Source of the DNA: Archivesica marissinica
Lineage: Eukaryota; Mollusca; Bivalvia; Venerida; Vesicomyidae
Reading direction: 5' to 3'
DNA length: 64,000 nt
Assembly: GCA_014843695.1 (NCBI GenBank)
Contig: CM026401.1
Span: 26,681,978 to 26,745,977 of the forward strand
Part shown: positions 1-14,766 of the stretch, piece after piece
How the letters are laid out: the number at the start of each line of letters is the position of its first letter
How positions within the stretch are numbered: position 1 is the stretch's first letter
Made by a program: the position numbers and the translations under genes
The notes under the pieces: model-generated
Seen by the model: only the letters and a program-made list of their open reading frames with translations
Told to the model about the DNA's origin: nothing
Databases searched by the model: none

Positions 1-720
1 GACAATGAGGACAACTTAAATCATGATAAGGTTTGCATTATCTGTGTAATCAATTTCTAAGACAAAGCCGTGCATGACTCATTTCTTTTGTTAAAACTCA
101 TATATATCATTTCATGCAGAGTTCTAGCAATAATTCTTTCACTCTACTCAATATCCATGTAGTGATGAACTATAGCAAACAAACCTGCTTTGCAGATGTG
201 TGTTTTTGCTGTTATTCCCAGCCAGTGTATTCGGTTTTGTTTATCCGCTACCGTGGAAACGTAAAGTACTGTTGTATCAGATATACATTTCTGTTGGTGT
301 ATAGAATATTAAAAATGCTTGTGAAAGAATAATTCTGTGGGAGCATCCGAACAGTGAAATGAGAAGGAGTGAAGAATAGAAGTTACAGCTGGCGTTATAC
401 CTGGAAACCAAGTTACCATTGACACGTGATCGATATAGTTGTACAGGTATCAATACTCGGTAATGGTGTCGCTCACATGGATGTTTCTACCTGGATTATA
501 GAAAGTAAAAGTATGTTTTGTGTTTATTGAATCGTGATTTCTAGGTATGTGTTAATTTCTTAATATGCATATTAAATAAAAAACGGGTTCTTTACATATT
601 TTAAATCAATATATTGCCAAACATGTTTGCCCCGGTGAATTGAAACTGGGGAACAATGTGAAATAATCGCCAACATAATCATGAATATCCGTGTTTTTTA
701 CTGTTAAATGCATTTAAAAT
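1..720. other. single-copy AT-rich DNA, no gene seen
   Basis: Open frames here are short and their predicted peptides show no domain I recognise. No splice-bounded exon or RNA gene was seen. It reads as intergenic or intronic DNA left of the first SINE. Confidence 0.5.
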
Positions 721-1010
721 GCGTTATCTGTATCCATTTGTTAACACGACAGACTGGGAATCCAGGGATCACAGGTTCGATCGCCCGTCTGACCCTAATA
801 AAATTAACAGTCTTTCAGATAGGACATGAAACCGATGTACCGTGTCGGTGCTTTACATCGTGCACGTAAAAGAACCAGAGGAGATTCTGGATTGGTCTCT
901 GTCTGTACCATTGCACTATCCTCCAAACTCCAAAAATCTAAATTGACTAATCTCGTCAGGAGGCGACGCTCATATGGGCAACCGGTAGCGACGATAAATA
1001 AACGTAAAAT
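721..1010 (+). mobile_element. tRNA-derived SINE, family A, copy 1
   Basis: This copy shares its whole length with the copies at 37540-37830, 40051-40340 and 60617-60905. The head is tRNA-like: the B box reads CAGGTTCGATCGCC and the anticodon-stem region GACTGGGAATCC is kept. The A-box side is eroded, so Pol III transcription of this copy is doubtful. The body follows (CAGTCTTTCAGAT, GTGTCGGTGCTTTAC), and the tail is GGCAACCGGTAGCGACGATA then AATAAAC. No clear target-site duplication is visible, which suggests an old insertion. Open frames on both strands inside it are incidental. Confidence 0.85.
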
Positions 1011-1343
1011 ACAAATCATAAATTTGCATTCATCACACCGCAACATATAGCTAGGGAACAACAGTAAATGATGATTGCGCGTATTAACCGTCTCCGCATG
1101 CGAACCACGTGGGCAAGCGTACTATGACGTTTAGTTAACGATAATGTTTTATATACTAAGGTGGTTATTGTGTGCGTTCGGAAGAATTCTCAGCCCGGCT
1201 GTATATTAGGTTCCAAGCATCATCGTATACATATAGTATGATCATATTAGAATAGAGATATACAATAATTATGTTAGGAACATTTTGTTTGTGTGCATTT
1301 ATTCTTCTCAGTATTTGACTTTGTTAGAATACACTCATTGTAT
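1011..1343. other. single-copy spacer
   Basis: AT-rich sequence between the SINE and the 59-bp array. I see no gene, tRNA or repeat in it. Confidence 0.4.
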
Positions 1344-1762
1344 AGCAATATTATACAATAGTTCATAGGATAATTGTAGCGTAACCTGCCATTACCTGTG
1401 TTTGCAATATCATACAATAGTTCATAGGATAATTGTAGCGTAACCTGCCATTACCTGTGTTTGCAATATCATACAATAGTTCATAGGATAATTGTAGCGT
1501 AACCTGCCATTACCTGTGTTTGCAATATCATACAATAGTTCATAGGATAATTGTAGCGTAACCTGCCATTACCTGTGTTTGCAATATCATACAATAGTTC
1601 ATAGGATAATTGTAGCGTAACCTGCCATTACCTGTGTTTGCAATATCATACAATAGTTCATAGGATAATTGTAGCGTAACCTGCCATTACCTGTGTTTGC
1701 AATATCATACAATAGTTCATAGGATAATTGTAGCGTAACCTGCCATTACCTGTGTTTGCAAT
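1344..1762. repeat. 59-bp tandem array, about 7 copies
   Basis: The phrase CATACAATAGTTCATAGGAT recurs every 59 bp, and each unit ends with CCTGCCATTACCTGTG. Units 2-7 are essentially identical, while the first differs at a few bases. Such low divergence points to recent expansion or homogenisation. There are no unique spacers, so this is not CRISPR-like. Confidence 0.95.
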
Positions 1763-2087
1763 TGTATTTAAGGGATTCAAATAAGTATTATCTCCCCTAT
1801 CATATCTATGTTGCTACAACTATAATCCTGTGTTACGTCTTATTCTTGAATAAGATATGTGTTTAAACTCACATATATATGATCAGTACAGGAAGCACCC
1901 GATACTATCTCATATCTCATATTCACTAATATATCTGAATATGTTAGACGGATACTCTTATTTGAATGCTCAGCCCGGCCATATATGTGTCTACAAGCTA
2001 CGTTTCGGGATAAATCGGACTATACGTGCAAAGGGAGGAAATGCAAAATCCAGCTTAGTCGTTCATAAGGACACGTATAAAATGCTG
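1763..2087. other. spacer between two tandem arrays
   Basis: Mostly AT-rich DNA. An open frame from about 1857 runs into the 40-bp array and shows no recognisable domain. No gene is supported. Confidence 0.4.
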
Positions 2088-2423
2088 CTGACACATTCTA
2101 GCATATCTACATATCAAACACATACTACAGACACATTCTAGCATATATACATATCAAACAAATACTACTGACACATTCTAGCATATATACATATCAAACA
2201 CATACTACAGACACATTCTAGCATATATACATATCAAACAAATACTACTGACACATTCTAGCATATATACATATCAAACAAATACTACTGACACATTCTA
2301 GCATATATACATATCAAACAAATACTACAGACACATTCTAGCATATGTACATATCAAACAAATACTACTGACACATTCTAGCATATATACATATCAAACA
2401 AATACTACTGACACATTCTAGCA
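2088..2423. repeat. 40-bp tandem array, about 8 copies
   Basis: The motif GACACATTCTAGCATATATA repeats exactly every 40 bp. Two unit variants alternate (CACATACTACAG and AAATACTACTG endings), a small two-unit register. Confidence 0.95.
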
Positions 2424-2658
2424 GATCTAAGGTTCATGTTGGCATTGTAGGAAATGCTACATTTGTCTTGTAGTAACAATGTAACTGTTTGTGCACACTA
2501 AGTATGGTATATAGCTTACGTATGTTTGCCAACCGAAGTCGTAAACATGTTCCTAATTATCGATCACCGAATATAACAAACAGGCACATACCGTTTCATA
2601 TCTAGTCATTTAATCATAGTCATCAAATGCTATAAATCAGAACGCATTTAAGTTGCAG
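2424..2658. other. single-copy spacer
   Basis: Short non-repetitive spacer between the 40-bp array and the 18-bp satellite. No gene is seen. Confidence 0.4.
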
Positions 2659-5600
2659 TATGAGTTACCCTCTCTTAATGTGTTACACTCTCTTAATGAG
2701 TTACCCTCTCTTAATGTGTTACACTCTCTTAATGTGTTACACTCCCTTAATGAGTTACATTCTCTTAATGTGTTACCCTCTCTTAATGAGTTACCCTCTC
2801 TTAATGAGTTACCCTCTCTTAATGCGTTACCCTCTCTTAATGTGTTACACGCTCTTAATGTGTTACCCTCTCTTAATGTGTTACACTCCCTTAATGAGAT
2901 ACCCACTCTTAATGTGTTACTATCTCTTAATGTGTTACACTCCCTTAATGAGATACCCTCTCTTAATGTGTTACACTCCCTTAATGAGATATCTCTCTTA
3001 ATGTGTTACACTCTCTTAATGAGATATCCTCTCTTAATGTGTTACACTCCCTTAATGAGATACCCTATCTTAATGTGTTACACTCCCTTAATGAGATACC
3101 CTCTCTTAATGTGTTACACTCTCTTAATGAGATACCCTCTCTTAATGTGTTACACTCCCTTAATGAGTTACCCTCTCTTAATGCGTTATACTCTCTTAAT
3201 GAGATACCCTCTCTTAATGTGTTACACTCCCTTAATGAGATACCCTCTCTTAATGTGTTACACTCCCTTAATGAGCTACCCTCTCTTAATGCGTTACACT
3301 CTCTTAATAAGTTACCCTCTCTTAATGGGTTACCCTCTCTTAATATGTTACCCTCTCTTAATGAGTTACCCTCTCTTAATGTGTTACACTCTCTTAATGT
3401 GTTACCCTCTCTTAATGGGTTACCCTCTCTTAATGTGTTACCCTATCTTAATGAGTTACCCTCTCTTAATGTGTTACCCTCTCTTAATGTGTTACCCTCT
3501 CTTAATGTGTTACCCTCTCTTAATGTGTTATCCCCCTCTTAATGTGTTACCCTCTCTTAATGGGTTACCCTCTGTTAATGAGTTACCCTCTCTTAATGTG
3601 TTACCCTCTCTTAATGGGCTACCCTCTCCTAATGTGTTACCCTCTCTTAATGTGTTACCCTCTCTTAATGTGTTACCCAATCTTAATGAGTTACCCTCTC
3701 TTAATGTGTTACACTCCCTTAATGAGTTACCCTCTCTTAATGAGTTACCCTCTCTTAATGTGTTACCCTCTCTTAATGGGTTACCCTCTCTTAATGAGTT
3801 ACCCTCTCTTATTGTGTTACACTCTCAATGGGTTACCCTCTCCTAATGTGCTACACTCTCTTAATGTGTTACACTCTTAATGGGTTACCCTCTCTTAATG
3901 AGTTACCCTCTCTTAATGTGTTACATTCTCGTAATGTGTTATACTTTCTTAATGAGATACCCTCTCTTAATGAGTTACCCTCACTTAATGTGTTACACTC
4001 TCTTAATGGGTTACCCTCTCTTAATGTGTTACACTCTCTTAATGTGTTACCCACTCTTAATGTGTTACCCTCTCCTAATGTTAATGTGTTACTCTCTCTT
4101 AATGTGTTACACTCTCTTAATGTGTTACTCTCTCTTAATGTGTTACTCTCTCTTAATGTGTTACTCTCTCTTAATGTTTTACCCTCTCTTAATGTGTTAC
4201 CCTCACCTAATGTTAATGTGTTACTCTCTCTTAATATGTTACCCTCTCTTAATGTGTTACCCTCTCTTAATGTGTTACTATCTCTTAATGTGTTACTCTC
4301 TCTTAATGTGTTACACTCTCCTAATGTTAATGTGTTACTCTCTCGTAATGTGTTACACTCTCATAATGTTAATGTGTTACACTATCTTAATGTGTTACTC
4401 TCTCTTAATGTGTTACCCTCTCTTAATGTGTTACCCTCTCTTAATGTGTTACTCTCTCTTAATGTGTTACTCTCTCTTAATGTGATACACTCTCCTAATG
4501 TTAATGTGTTGCACTCTCTTAATGTGTTACCCTCTCTTAATGGGTTACCCTCTGTTAATGAGTTACCCTCTCTTAATGTGTTACCCTCTCTTAATGGGTT
4601 ACCCTCTCTTAATGGGTTACCCTCTCTTAATGTGTTACACTCTCTTAATGGGTTACCCTCTCTTAATGAGTTACCCTCTCTTAATGTGTTACCCTCTCTT
4701 AATGTGTTACACTTCCTTAATGAGATACCCTCTCTTAATGTGTTACTCTCTCTTAATGTGTTGCACTCCCTTAATGAGATACCCTCTGTTAATGTGTTAC
4801 ACTCCCGTAATGAGATACCATCAATTAATGTGTTACACTCTCTTAATGAGATGCCCTCTCTTAATGTGTTACACTCCCTTAATGAGATACCCTCTCTTAA
4901 TGTGTTACACTCCCTTAATGAGATACCTTCTCTTAATGTGTTACACTCTCTTAGTGAGATACCCTCTCTTAATGTGTTACACTCCCTTAATGAGTTACCC
5001 TCTCTTAATGCGTTACACTCTCTTAATGAGATACCCTCTCTTAATGTGTTACACTCCCTTAATGAGATACCCTCTCTTAATGTGTTACACTCCCTTAATG
5101 AGTTACCCTCTCTTAATGCGTTACACTCGCTTAATGAGTTACCCTCTCTTAATGGGTTACCCTCTCTTAATATGTTACCCTCTCTTAATGTGTTACACTC
5201 TCTTAATGTGTTACACTCCCTTAATGAGTTACCCTCTCTCAGTGTGTTACACTCTCTTAATGAGTTACCCTCTCTTAGAGTGTTACACTCTCTTAATGAG
5301 TTACCCTCTCTTAATGTGTTACACTCCCTTAATGAGATACCCTCTCTTAATGTGTTACACTCCCTTAATGAGATACCTTCTCTTAATGTGTTACACTCTC
5401 TTAATGAGATACCCTCTCTTAATGTGTTACACTCCCTTAATGAGTTACCCTCTCTTAATGCGTTACACTCTCTTAATGAGATACCCTCTCTTAATGTGTT
5501 ACACTCCCTTAATGAGATACCCTCTCTTAATGTGTTACACTCCCTTAATGAGTTACCCTCTCTTAATGCGTTACACTCGCTTAATGAGTTACCCTCTCTT

Positions 5601-8600
5601 AATGGGTTACCCTCTCTTAATATGTTACCCTCTCTTAATGTGTTACACTCTCTTAATGTGTTACACTCCCTTAATGAGTTACCCTCTCTCAGTGTGTTAC
5701 ACTCTCTTAATGAGTTACCCTCTCTTAGAGTGTTACACTCTCTTAATGAGTTACCCTCTCTTAATGTGTTACTTTCTCTTAATGTGTTACACTCCCTTAA
5801 TGAGATACCCTCTCTTAATGTGTTACACTCCCTTAATGAGATACCCTCTCTTAATGCGTTACACTCTCTTAATGAGATACCCTCTCTTAATGTGTTACAC
5901 TCCCTTAATGAGATACCCTCTCTTAATGTGTTACACTCCCTTAATAAGTTACCCTCTCTTAATGGGTTACCCTCTCTTAATATGTTACCCTCTCTTAATG
6001 TGTTACACTCTCTTAATGTGTTACACTCCCTTAATGAGTTACCCTCTCTTAATGAGTTACCCTCTCTTAATGTGTTACACTCTCTTAATGTGTTACCCTC
6101 TCTTAATGGGTTACCCTCTCTTAATGTGTTACCCTATCTTAATGAGTTACCCTCTCTTAATGTGTTACCCTCTCTTAATGTGTTACCCTCTCTTAATGTG
6201 TTACCCTCTCTTAATGTGTTATCCCCCTCTTAATGTGTTACCCTCTCTTAATGGGTTACCCTCTGTTAATGAGTTACCCTCTCTTAATGTGTTACCCTCT
6301 CTTAATGGGCTACCCTCTCCTAATGTGTTACCCTCTCTTAATGTGTTACCCTCTCTTAATGTGTTACCCTATCTTAATGAGTTACCCTCTCTTAATGTGT
6401 TACACTCCCTTAATGAGTTACCCTCTCTTAATGTGTTACCCTCTCTTAATGGGTTACCCTCTCTTAATGAGTTACCTCTCTTATTGTGTTACACTCTCAA
6501 TGGGTTACCCTCTCCTAATGTGCTACACTCTCTTAATGTGTTACACTCTTAATGGGTTACCCTCTCTTAATGAGTTACCCTCTCTTAATGTGTTACATTC
6601 TCGTAATGTGTTATACTTTCTTAATGAGATACCCACTCTTAATGAGTTACCCTCACTTAATGTGTTACACTCTCTTAATGGGTTACCCTCTCTTAATGTG
6701 TTACATTCCCTTAATGTGTTACACTCTCCTAATGTGTTACACTCCCTTAATGAATTACCCTCTCTTAATGTGTTACACTCTCTTAATGTGTTACCCTCTC
6801 TTAATGTGTTACCCTCTCCTAATGTTAATGTGTTACTCTCTCTTAATGTGTTACACTCTCTTAATGTGTTACTCTCTCTTAATGTGATACTCTCTCTTAA
6901 TGTGTTACTCTCTCTTAATGTTTTACCCTCTCTTAATGTGTTACCCTCACCTAATGTAAATGTGTTACTCTCTCTTAATATGTTACCCTCTCTTAATGTG
7001 TTACCCTCTCTTAATGTGTTACTCTCTCTTAATGTGTTACTCTCTCTTAATGTGTTACTCTCTCTTAATGTGTTGCACTCTCCTAATGTTAATGTGTTGC
7101 ACTCTCTTAATGTGTTACCCTCTCTTAATGGGTTACCCTCTGTTAATGAGTTACCCTCTCTTAATGTGTTACCCTCTCTTAATGGGTTACCCTCTCTTAA
7201 TGTGTTACCCTCTCCTAATGTTAATGTGTTACTCTCTCTTAATGTGTTACACTCTCTTAATGTGTTACTCTCTCTTAATGTGATACTCTCTCTTAATGTG
7301 TTACTCTCTCTTAATGTTTTACCCTCTCTTAATGTGTTACCCTCACCTAATGTAAATGTGTTACTCTCTCTTAATATGTTACCCTCTCTTAATGTGTTAC
7401 CCTCTCTTAATGTGTTACTCTCTCTTAATGTGTTACTCTCTCTTAATGTGTTACACTCTCCTAATGTTAATGTGTTACTCTCTCGTAATGTGTTACACTC
7501 TCTGTGTTAACTCTTAATGTGTTACCCTCTCTTAATGTGTTACCCTCTCTTAATGTGTTACCTCTCCTAATGTTAATGTGTTCTCTCTCTTAATGTGTTA
7601 CTCTCTCTTAATGTGTTACTCTCTCTTAATGTTTTACCCTCTATTAATGTGTTACCCTCACCTAATGTTAATGTGTTACTCTCTCTCTTAATGTGTTACT
7701 CTCTCTTAATGTGTTACTCTCTCTTAATGTGTTGCACTCTCCTAATGTTAATGTGTTGCACTCTCTTAATGTGTTACCCTCTCTTAATGGGTTACCCTCT
7801 GTTAATGAGTTACCCTCTCTTAATGTGTTACCCTCTCTTAATGGGTTACCCTCTCTTAATGGGTTACCCTCACTTAATGTGTTACACTCTCTTAATGTGT
7901 TACCCTCTCTTAATGGGTTACCCTCTATTAATGTGTTACCCTCTCCTAATGTTAATGTGTTACTCTCTCTTAATGTGTTACACTCTCTTAATGTGTTACT
8001 CTCTCTTAATGTGATACTCTCTCTTAATGTGTTACCCTCACCTAATGTAAATGTGTTACTCTCTCTTAATATGTTACCCTCTCTTAATGTGTTACCCTCT
8101 CTTAATGTGTTACTCTCTCTTAATGTGTTACTCTCTCTTAATGTGTTACACTCTCCTAATGTTAATGTGTTACTCTCTCGTAATGTGTTACACTCTCCTA
8201 ATGTTAATGTGTTACACTCTCTTAATGTGTTACTCTCTCTTAATGTGTTACCCTCTCTTAATGTGTTACCCTCTCTTAATGTGTTACACTCTCTTAATGA
8301 GATACCCTCTCTTAATGTGTTACACTCCCTTAATGAGATACCCTCTCTTAATGTGTTACACTCCTTAATGAGTTACCCTCTCTTAATGCGTTACACTCGC
8401 TTAATGAGTTACCCTCTCTTAATGGGTTACCCTCTCTTAATATGTTGCCCTCTCTTAATGTGTTACACTCTCTTAATGTGTTACACTCCCTTAATGAGTT
8501 ACCCTCTCTCAGTGTGTTACACTCTCTTAATGAGTTACCCTCTCTTAGAGTGTTACACTCTCTTAATGAGTTACCCTCTCTTAATGTGTTACTTTCTCTT

Positions 8601-11600
8601 AATGTGTTACACTCCCTTAATGAGATACCCTCTCTTAATGTGTTACACTCCCTTAATGAGATACCCTCTCTTAATGCGTTACACTCTCTTAATGAGATAC
8701 CCTCTCTTAATGTGTTACACTCCCTTAATGAGATACCCTCTCTTAATGTGTTACACTCCCTTAATAAGTTACCCTCTCTTAATGGGTTACCCTCTCTTAA
8801 TATGTTACCCTCTCTTAATGTGTTACACTCTCTTAATGTGTTACACTCCCTTAATGAGTTACCCTCTCTTAATGAGTTACCCTCTCTTAATGTGTTACAC
8901 TCTCTTAATGTGTTACCCTCTCTTAATGGGTTACCCTCTCTTAATGTGTTACCCTATCTTAATGAGTTACCCTCTCTTAATGTGTTACCCTCTCTTAATG
9001 TGTTACCCTCTCTTAATGTGTTACCCTCTCTTAATGTGTTATCCCCCTCTTAATGTGTTACCCTCTCTTAATGGGTTACCCTCTGTTAATGAGTTACCCT
9101 CTCTTAATGTGTTACCCTCTCTTAATGGGCTACCCTCTCCTAATGTGTTACCCTCTCTTAATGTGTTACCCTCTCTTAATGTGTTACCCTATCTTAATGA
9201 GTTACCCTCTCTTAATGTGTTACACTCCCTTAATGAGTTACCCTCTCTTAATGTGTTACCCTCTCTTAATGGGTTACCCTCTCTTAATGAGTTACCTCTC
9301 TTATTGTGTTACACTCTCAATGGGTTACCCTCTCCTAATGTGCTACACTCTCTTAATGTGTTACACTCTTAATGGGTTACCCTCTCTTAATGAGTTACCC
9401 TCTCTTAATGTGTTACATTCTCGTAATGTGTTATACTTTCTTAATGAGATACCCACTCTTAATGAGTTACCCTCACTTAATGTGTTACACTCTCTTAATG
9501 GGTTACCCTCTCTTAATGTGTTACATTCCCTTAATGTGTTACACTCTCCTAATGTGTTACACTCCCTTAATGAATTACCCTCTCTTAATGTGTTACACTC
9601 TCTTAATGTGTTACCCTCTCTTAATGTGTTACCCTCTCCTAATGTTAATGTGTTACTCTCTCTTAATGTGTTACACTCTCTTAATGTGTTACTCTCTCTT
9701 AATGTGATACTCTCTCTTAATGTGTTACTCTCTCTTAATGTTTTACCCTCTCTTAATGTGTTACCCTCACCTAATGTAAATGTGTTACTCTCTCTTAATA
9801 TGTTACCCTCTCTTAATGTGTTACCCTCTCTTAATGTGTTACTCTCTCTTAATGTGTTACTCTCTCTTAATGTGTTACTCTCTCTTAATGTGTTGCACTC
9901 TCCTAATGTTAATGTGTTGCACTCTCTTAATGTGTTACCCTCTCTTAATGGGTTACCCTCTGTTAATGAGTTACCCTCTCTTAATGTGTTACCCTCTCTT
10001 AATGGGTTACCCTCTCTTAATGTGTTACCCTCTCCTAATGTTAATGTGTTACTCTCTCTTAATGTGTTACACTCTCTTAATGTGTTACTCTCTCTTAATG
10101 TGATACTCTCTCTTAATGTGTTACTCTCTCTTAATGTTTTACCCTCTCTTAATGTGTTACCCTCACCTAATGTAAATGTGTTACTCTCTCTTAATATGTT
10201 ACCCTCTCTTAATGTGTTACCCTCTCTTAATGTGTTACTCTCTCTTAATGTGTTACTCTCTCTTAATGTGTTACACTCTCCTAATGTTAATGTGTTACTC
10301 TCTCGTAATGTGTTACACTCTCCTAATGTTAATGTGTTACACTCTCTTAATGTGTTACCCTCTCTTAATGTGTTACCCTCTCTTAATGTGTTACCCTCTC
10401 CTAATGTTAATGTGTTACTCTCTCTCTTAATGTGTTACTCTCTCTTAATGTGTTACTCTCTCTTAATGTTTTACCCTCTATTAATGTGTTACCCTCACCT
10501 AATGTTAATGTGTTACTCTCTCTCTTAATGTGTTACTCTCTCTTAATGTGTTACTCTCTCTTAATGTGTTGCACTCTCCTAATGTTAATGTGTTGCACTC
10601 TCTTAATGTGTTACCCTCTCTTAATGGGTTACCCTCTGTTAATGAGTTACCCTCTCTTAATGTGTTACCCTCTCTTAATGGGTTACCCTCTCTTAATGGG
10701 TTACCCTCACTTAATGTGTTACACTCTCTTAATGTGTTACCCTCTCTTAATGGGTTACCCTCTATTAATGTGTTACCCTCTCCTAATGTTAATGTGTTAC
10801 TCTCTCTTAATGTGTTACACTCTCTTAATGTGTTACTCTCTCTTAATGTGATACTCTCTCTTAATGTGTTACCCTCACCTAATGTAAATGTGTTACTCTC
10901 TCTTAATATGTTACCCTCTCTTAATGTGTTACCCTCTCTTAATGTGTTACTCTCTCTTAATGTGTTACTCTCTCTTAATGTGTTACACTCTCCTAATGTT
11001 AATGTGTTACTCTCTCGTAATGTGTTACACTCTCCTAATGTTAATGTGTTACACTCTCTTAATGTGTTACTCTCTCTTAATGTGTTACCCTCTCTTAATG
11101 TGTTACCCTCTCTTAATGTGTTACCCTCTCTTAATGTGTTACCCTCTCCTAATGTTAATGTGTTACTCTCTCTCTTAATGTGTTACACTATCTTAATGTG
11201 TTACTCTCTCTTAATGTGTTACTCTCTCTTAATGTTTTACCCTCTCTTAATGTGTTACCCTCACCTAATGTTAATGTGTTACTCTCTCTCTTAATGTGTT
11301 ACTCTCTCTTAATGTGTTACTCTCTCTTAATGTGTTGCACTCTCCTAATGTTAATGTGTTGCACTCTCTTAATGTGTTACCCTCTCTTAATGGGTTACCC
11401 TCTGTTAATGAGTTACCCTCTCTTAATGTGTTACCCTCTCTTAATGGGTTACCCTCTCTTAATGGGTTACCCTCACTTAATGTGTTACACTCTCTTAATG
11501 GGTTACCCTCTCTTAATGAGTTACCCTCTCTTAATGTGTTACCCTCTCTTAATGGGTTACCCTCTCTTAATGTGTTACCCTCTCTTAATGTGTTACCCTC

Positions 11601-12427
11601 TCTTAATGTGTTACCCTCTCTTAATGTGTTACCCTCTCTTAATGTGTTACATTCCCTTAATGTGTTACACTCTCCTAATGTGTTACACTCCCTTAATGAA
11701 TTACCCTCTCTTAATGTGTTACCCTCTCTTAATGTGTTACCCTCTCTTAATGTGTTACCCTCTCTTAATGGGTTACCCTCTCTTAATGTGTTACCCTCTC
11801 TTAATGTGGTACCCTCTCTTAATGAGTTACCCTCTCTTAATGTGTTACCCTCTCTTAATGGGTCACTCTCTCTTAATGTGTTACCCTCTCTTAATGTGTT
11901 ACCCTCTCTTAATGTGTTACCCTCTCTTAATGTGTTACCCTCTCTTAATGTGTTACATTCCCTTAATGTGTTACACTCTCCTAATGTGTTACACTCCCTT
12001 AATGAATTACCCTCTCTTAATGTGTTACCCTCTCTTAATGTGTTACCCTCTCTTAATGTGGTACCCTCTCTTAATGTGTTACCCTCTCTTAATGTGTTAC
12101 CCTCTCTTAATGTGTTACCCTCTCTTAATGTGTTACCCTCTCTTAATGTGTTACCCTCTCTTAATGGGTTACCCTCTCTTAATGGGTTACCTTCTCTTAA
12201 TGTGTTCACTCTCTCAATGGGTTACCCTCTCTTAATGTGTTACACTCTCTTAATGAGTTACCCTCTCTTAATGTGTTACACTCTCTTAATGGGTTACCCT
12301 CTCTAAATGTGTTACCCTCTCTCAATGGGTTACCCTCTCTTAATGAGTTACCCTCTCTTAATGTGTTACCCTCTCTCAATGGGTTACCCTCTCTTAATGT
12401 GTTACACATCTCTTAATGAGCTACCCT
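2659..12427. repeat. 18-bp satellite, about 9.8 kb, with higher-order repeats
   Basis: The basic unit is TGTTACCCTCTCTTAATG (18 bp), about 540 copies. Variants recur in recognisable order: ACACTC for ACCCTC; GAG, GGG or GAT for GTG; and a 24-bp form with CTAATGTTAATG. Larger blocks are duplicated. The rare variant TATCCCCC occurs near 3530, 6221 and 9041. About 5545-7500 matches about 8365-10320 at an offset of 2820 bp, and 7594-8260 matches about 10431-11100 at 2837 bp. A local duplication with a 450-bp offset (25 units) links about 4900-5330 to 5350-5780. Because 18 is a multiple of three, two plus-strand frames stay open for hundreds of codons (Leu-Asn-rich hexapeptides). These have no conserved start and switch frame at indels, so I do not call them genes. 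Confidence 0.97.
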
Positions 12428-12482
12428 GTACAGCTTTCTGTCCAATTTCTAAAAAAACAGTTCTTACACAAATGCTAACAAA

Positions 12483-12559
12483 GCCATAGCAGAACAAGCA
12501 TTAAACGCCATAACAGAACAAGCATTAAAAGCCATAGCAGAACAAGCATTAAAAGCCAT
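12483..12559. repeat. 24-bp tandem repeat, 3 copies
   Basis: Three near-identical units beginning GCCATAGCAGAACAAGCATT lie just right of the 18-bp satellite. Confidence 0.85.
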
Positions 12560-12791
12560 GTATAATTTAAAAAATCAAAACTATTATACTTATCCATAGA
12601 TCTACAAATTGTACTTTTTTACGAAACTGTCAAACCAATTGTATTATATGGATGGTACTCACAATTAGACAACTCAAGTAAATGTATGAATTACAGACTG
12701 TATAAACATACCTTTTATATTTGAGAATTATCTTATTTCGACATCTATGCCACTTTTAAAATAATTATGTAATTAAATTTAAGACAAATTA

Positions 12792-12929
12792 CCAGTGGAA
12801 ACTGGCTGCTGGAACAATATAGCACTTGAGAGGAGAAAGTGTAATTTATGCAATGTGTCTATTGGTGACGAGTATCACTATTTATTAGAATGTAGTCACT
12901 TTACAAATAGTAGACTCCAAGTATTATAA
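12792..12929 (+). pseudogene. LINE reverse transcriptase C-terminal fragment
   Basis: The frame from 12792 to the stop at 12927-12929 reads PVETGCW, then RRKCNLCN, then GDEYHYLLECSHF. The pattern ETG-x-[WY]...R-x-C-x2-C...DE-x-H-x-LLEC is the same terminal zinc-knuckle region found in the minus-strand LINE copies at 32.2-32.5, 45.9-46.2 and 54.8-55.0 kb. Only the last 46 codons are present, with no catalytic domain. A 5'-truncated or eroded non-LTR retrotransposon end fits. The family assignment is by motif only. Confidence 0.75.
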
Positions 12930-13036
12930 TAGATCAAACATATTTTATTTTGACGCCATTATGAATCCAGTTGAAAGATATACCTAACGATAGAAAAATA
13001 TGTCTATTTATGAAAGAAATAGTAGAACATTTTAAG

Positions 13037-13097
13037 TAATGGGTTGCCTTCTCTTAATGGGTTACCCTCTTTTAATGTGTTACCATCTTTTAATGAA
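13037..13097. repeat. relic of the 18-bp satellite (about 3 units)
   Basis: Three diverged units (for example CTCTTAATGGGTTACCCTCT) sit 600 bp outside the main array, beyond the LINE fragment. They suggest that the array once extended further or was split by insertions. Confidence 0.8.
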
Positions 13098-13140
13098 GAA
13101 GAATGCTTTATTCAGACTTAAACTTTACCGTTTCTCGTCT
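13096..13140 (-). mobile_element. retroelement 3'-end fragment with AATAAA
   Basis: About 45 bp match 40608-40652. On the minus strand it reads AAGTTTAAGTCTGAATAAAG, followed by a TTCTTC-type tail. A polyadenylation signal before a simple tail is typical of a retrotransposon end. The parent family is unknown; the tail of the SINE at 46716 is similar (AAGTTTAAGACTTAAAATAA). Confidence 0.5.

Positions 13141-14766
<1,626 letters not shown>

Noticed and set aside
826..1061. Overlapping 74-85-codon open frames on both strands
   Set aside because: They lie wholly inside a SINE copy, and equivalent frames in other copies are broken.
1344..2423. Possible CRISPR-like arrays (59-bp and 40-bp direct repeats)
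   Set aside because: The repeats are head-to-tail without unique spacers, in eukaryotic DNA with no cas genes.
2653..12489. Many Leu-Asn-rich open frames up to 801 codons in the 18-bp satellite
   Set aside because: The period is divisible by three and the frames switch at indels between identical copies. No start context, splice sites or domain are present.
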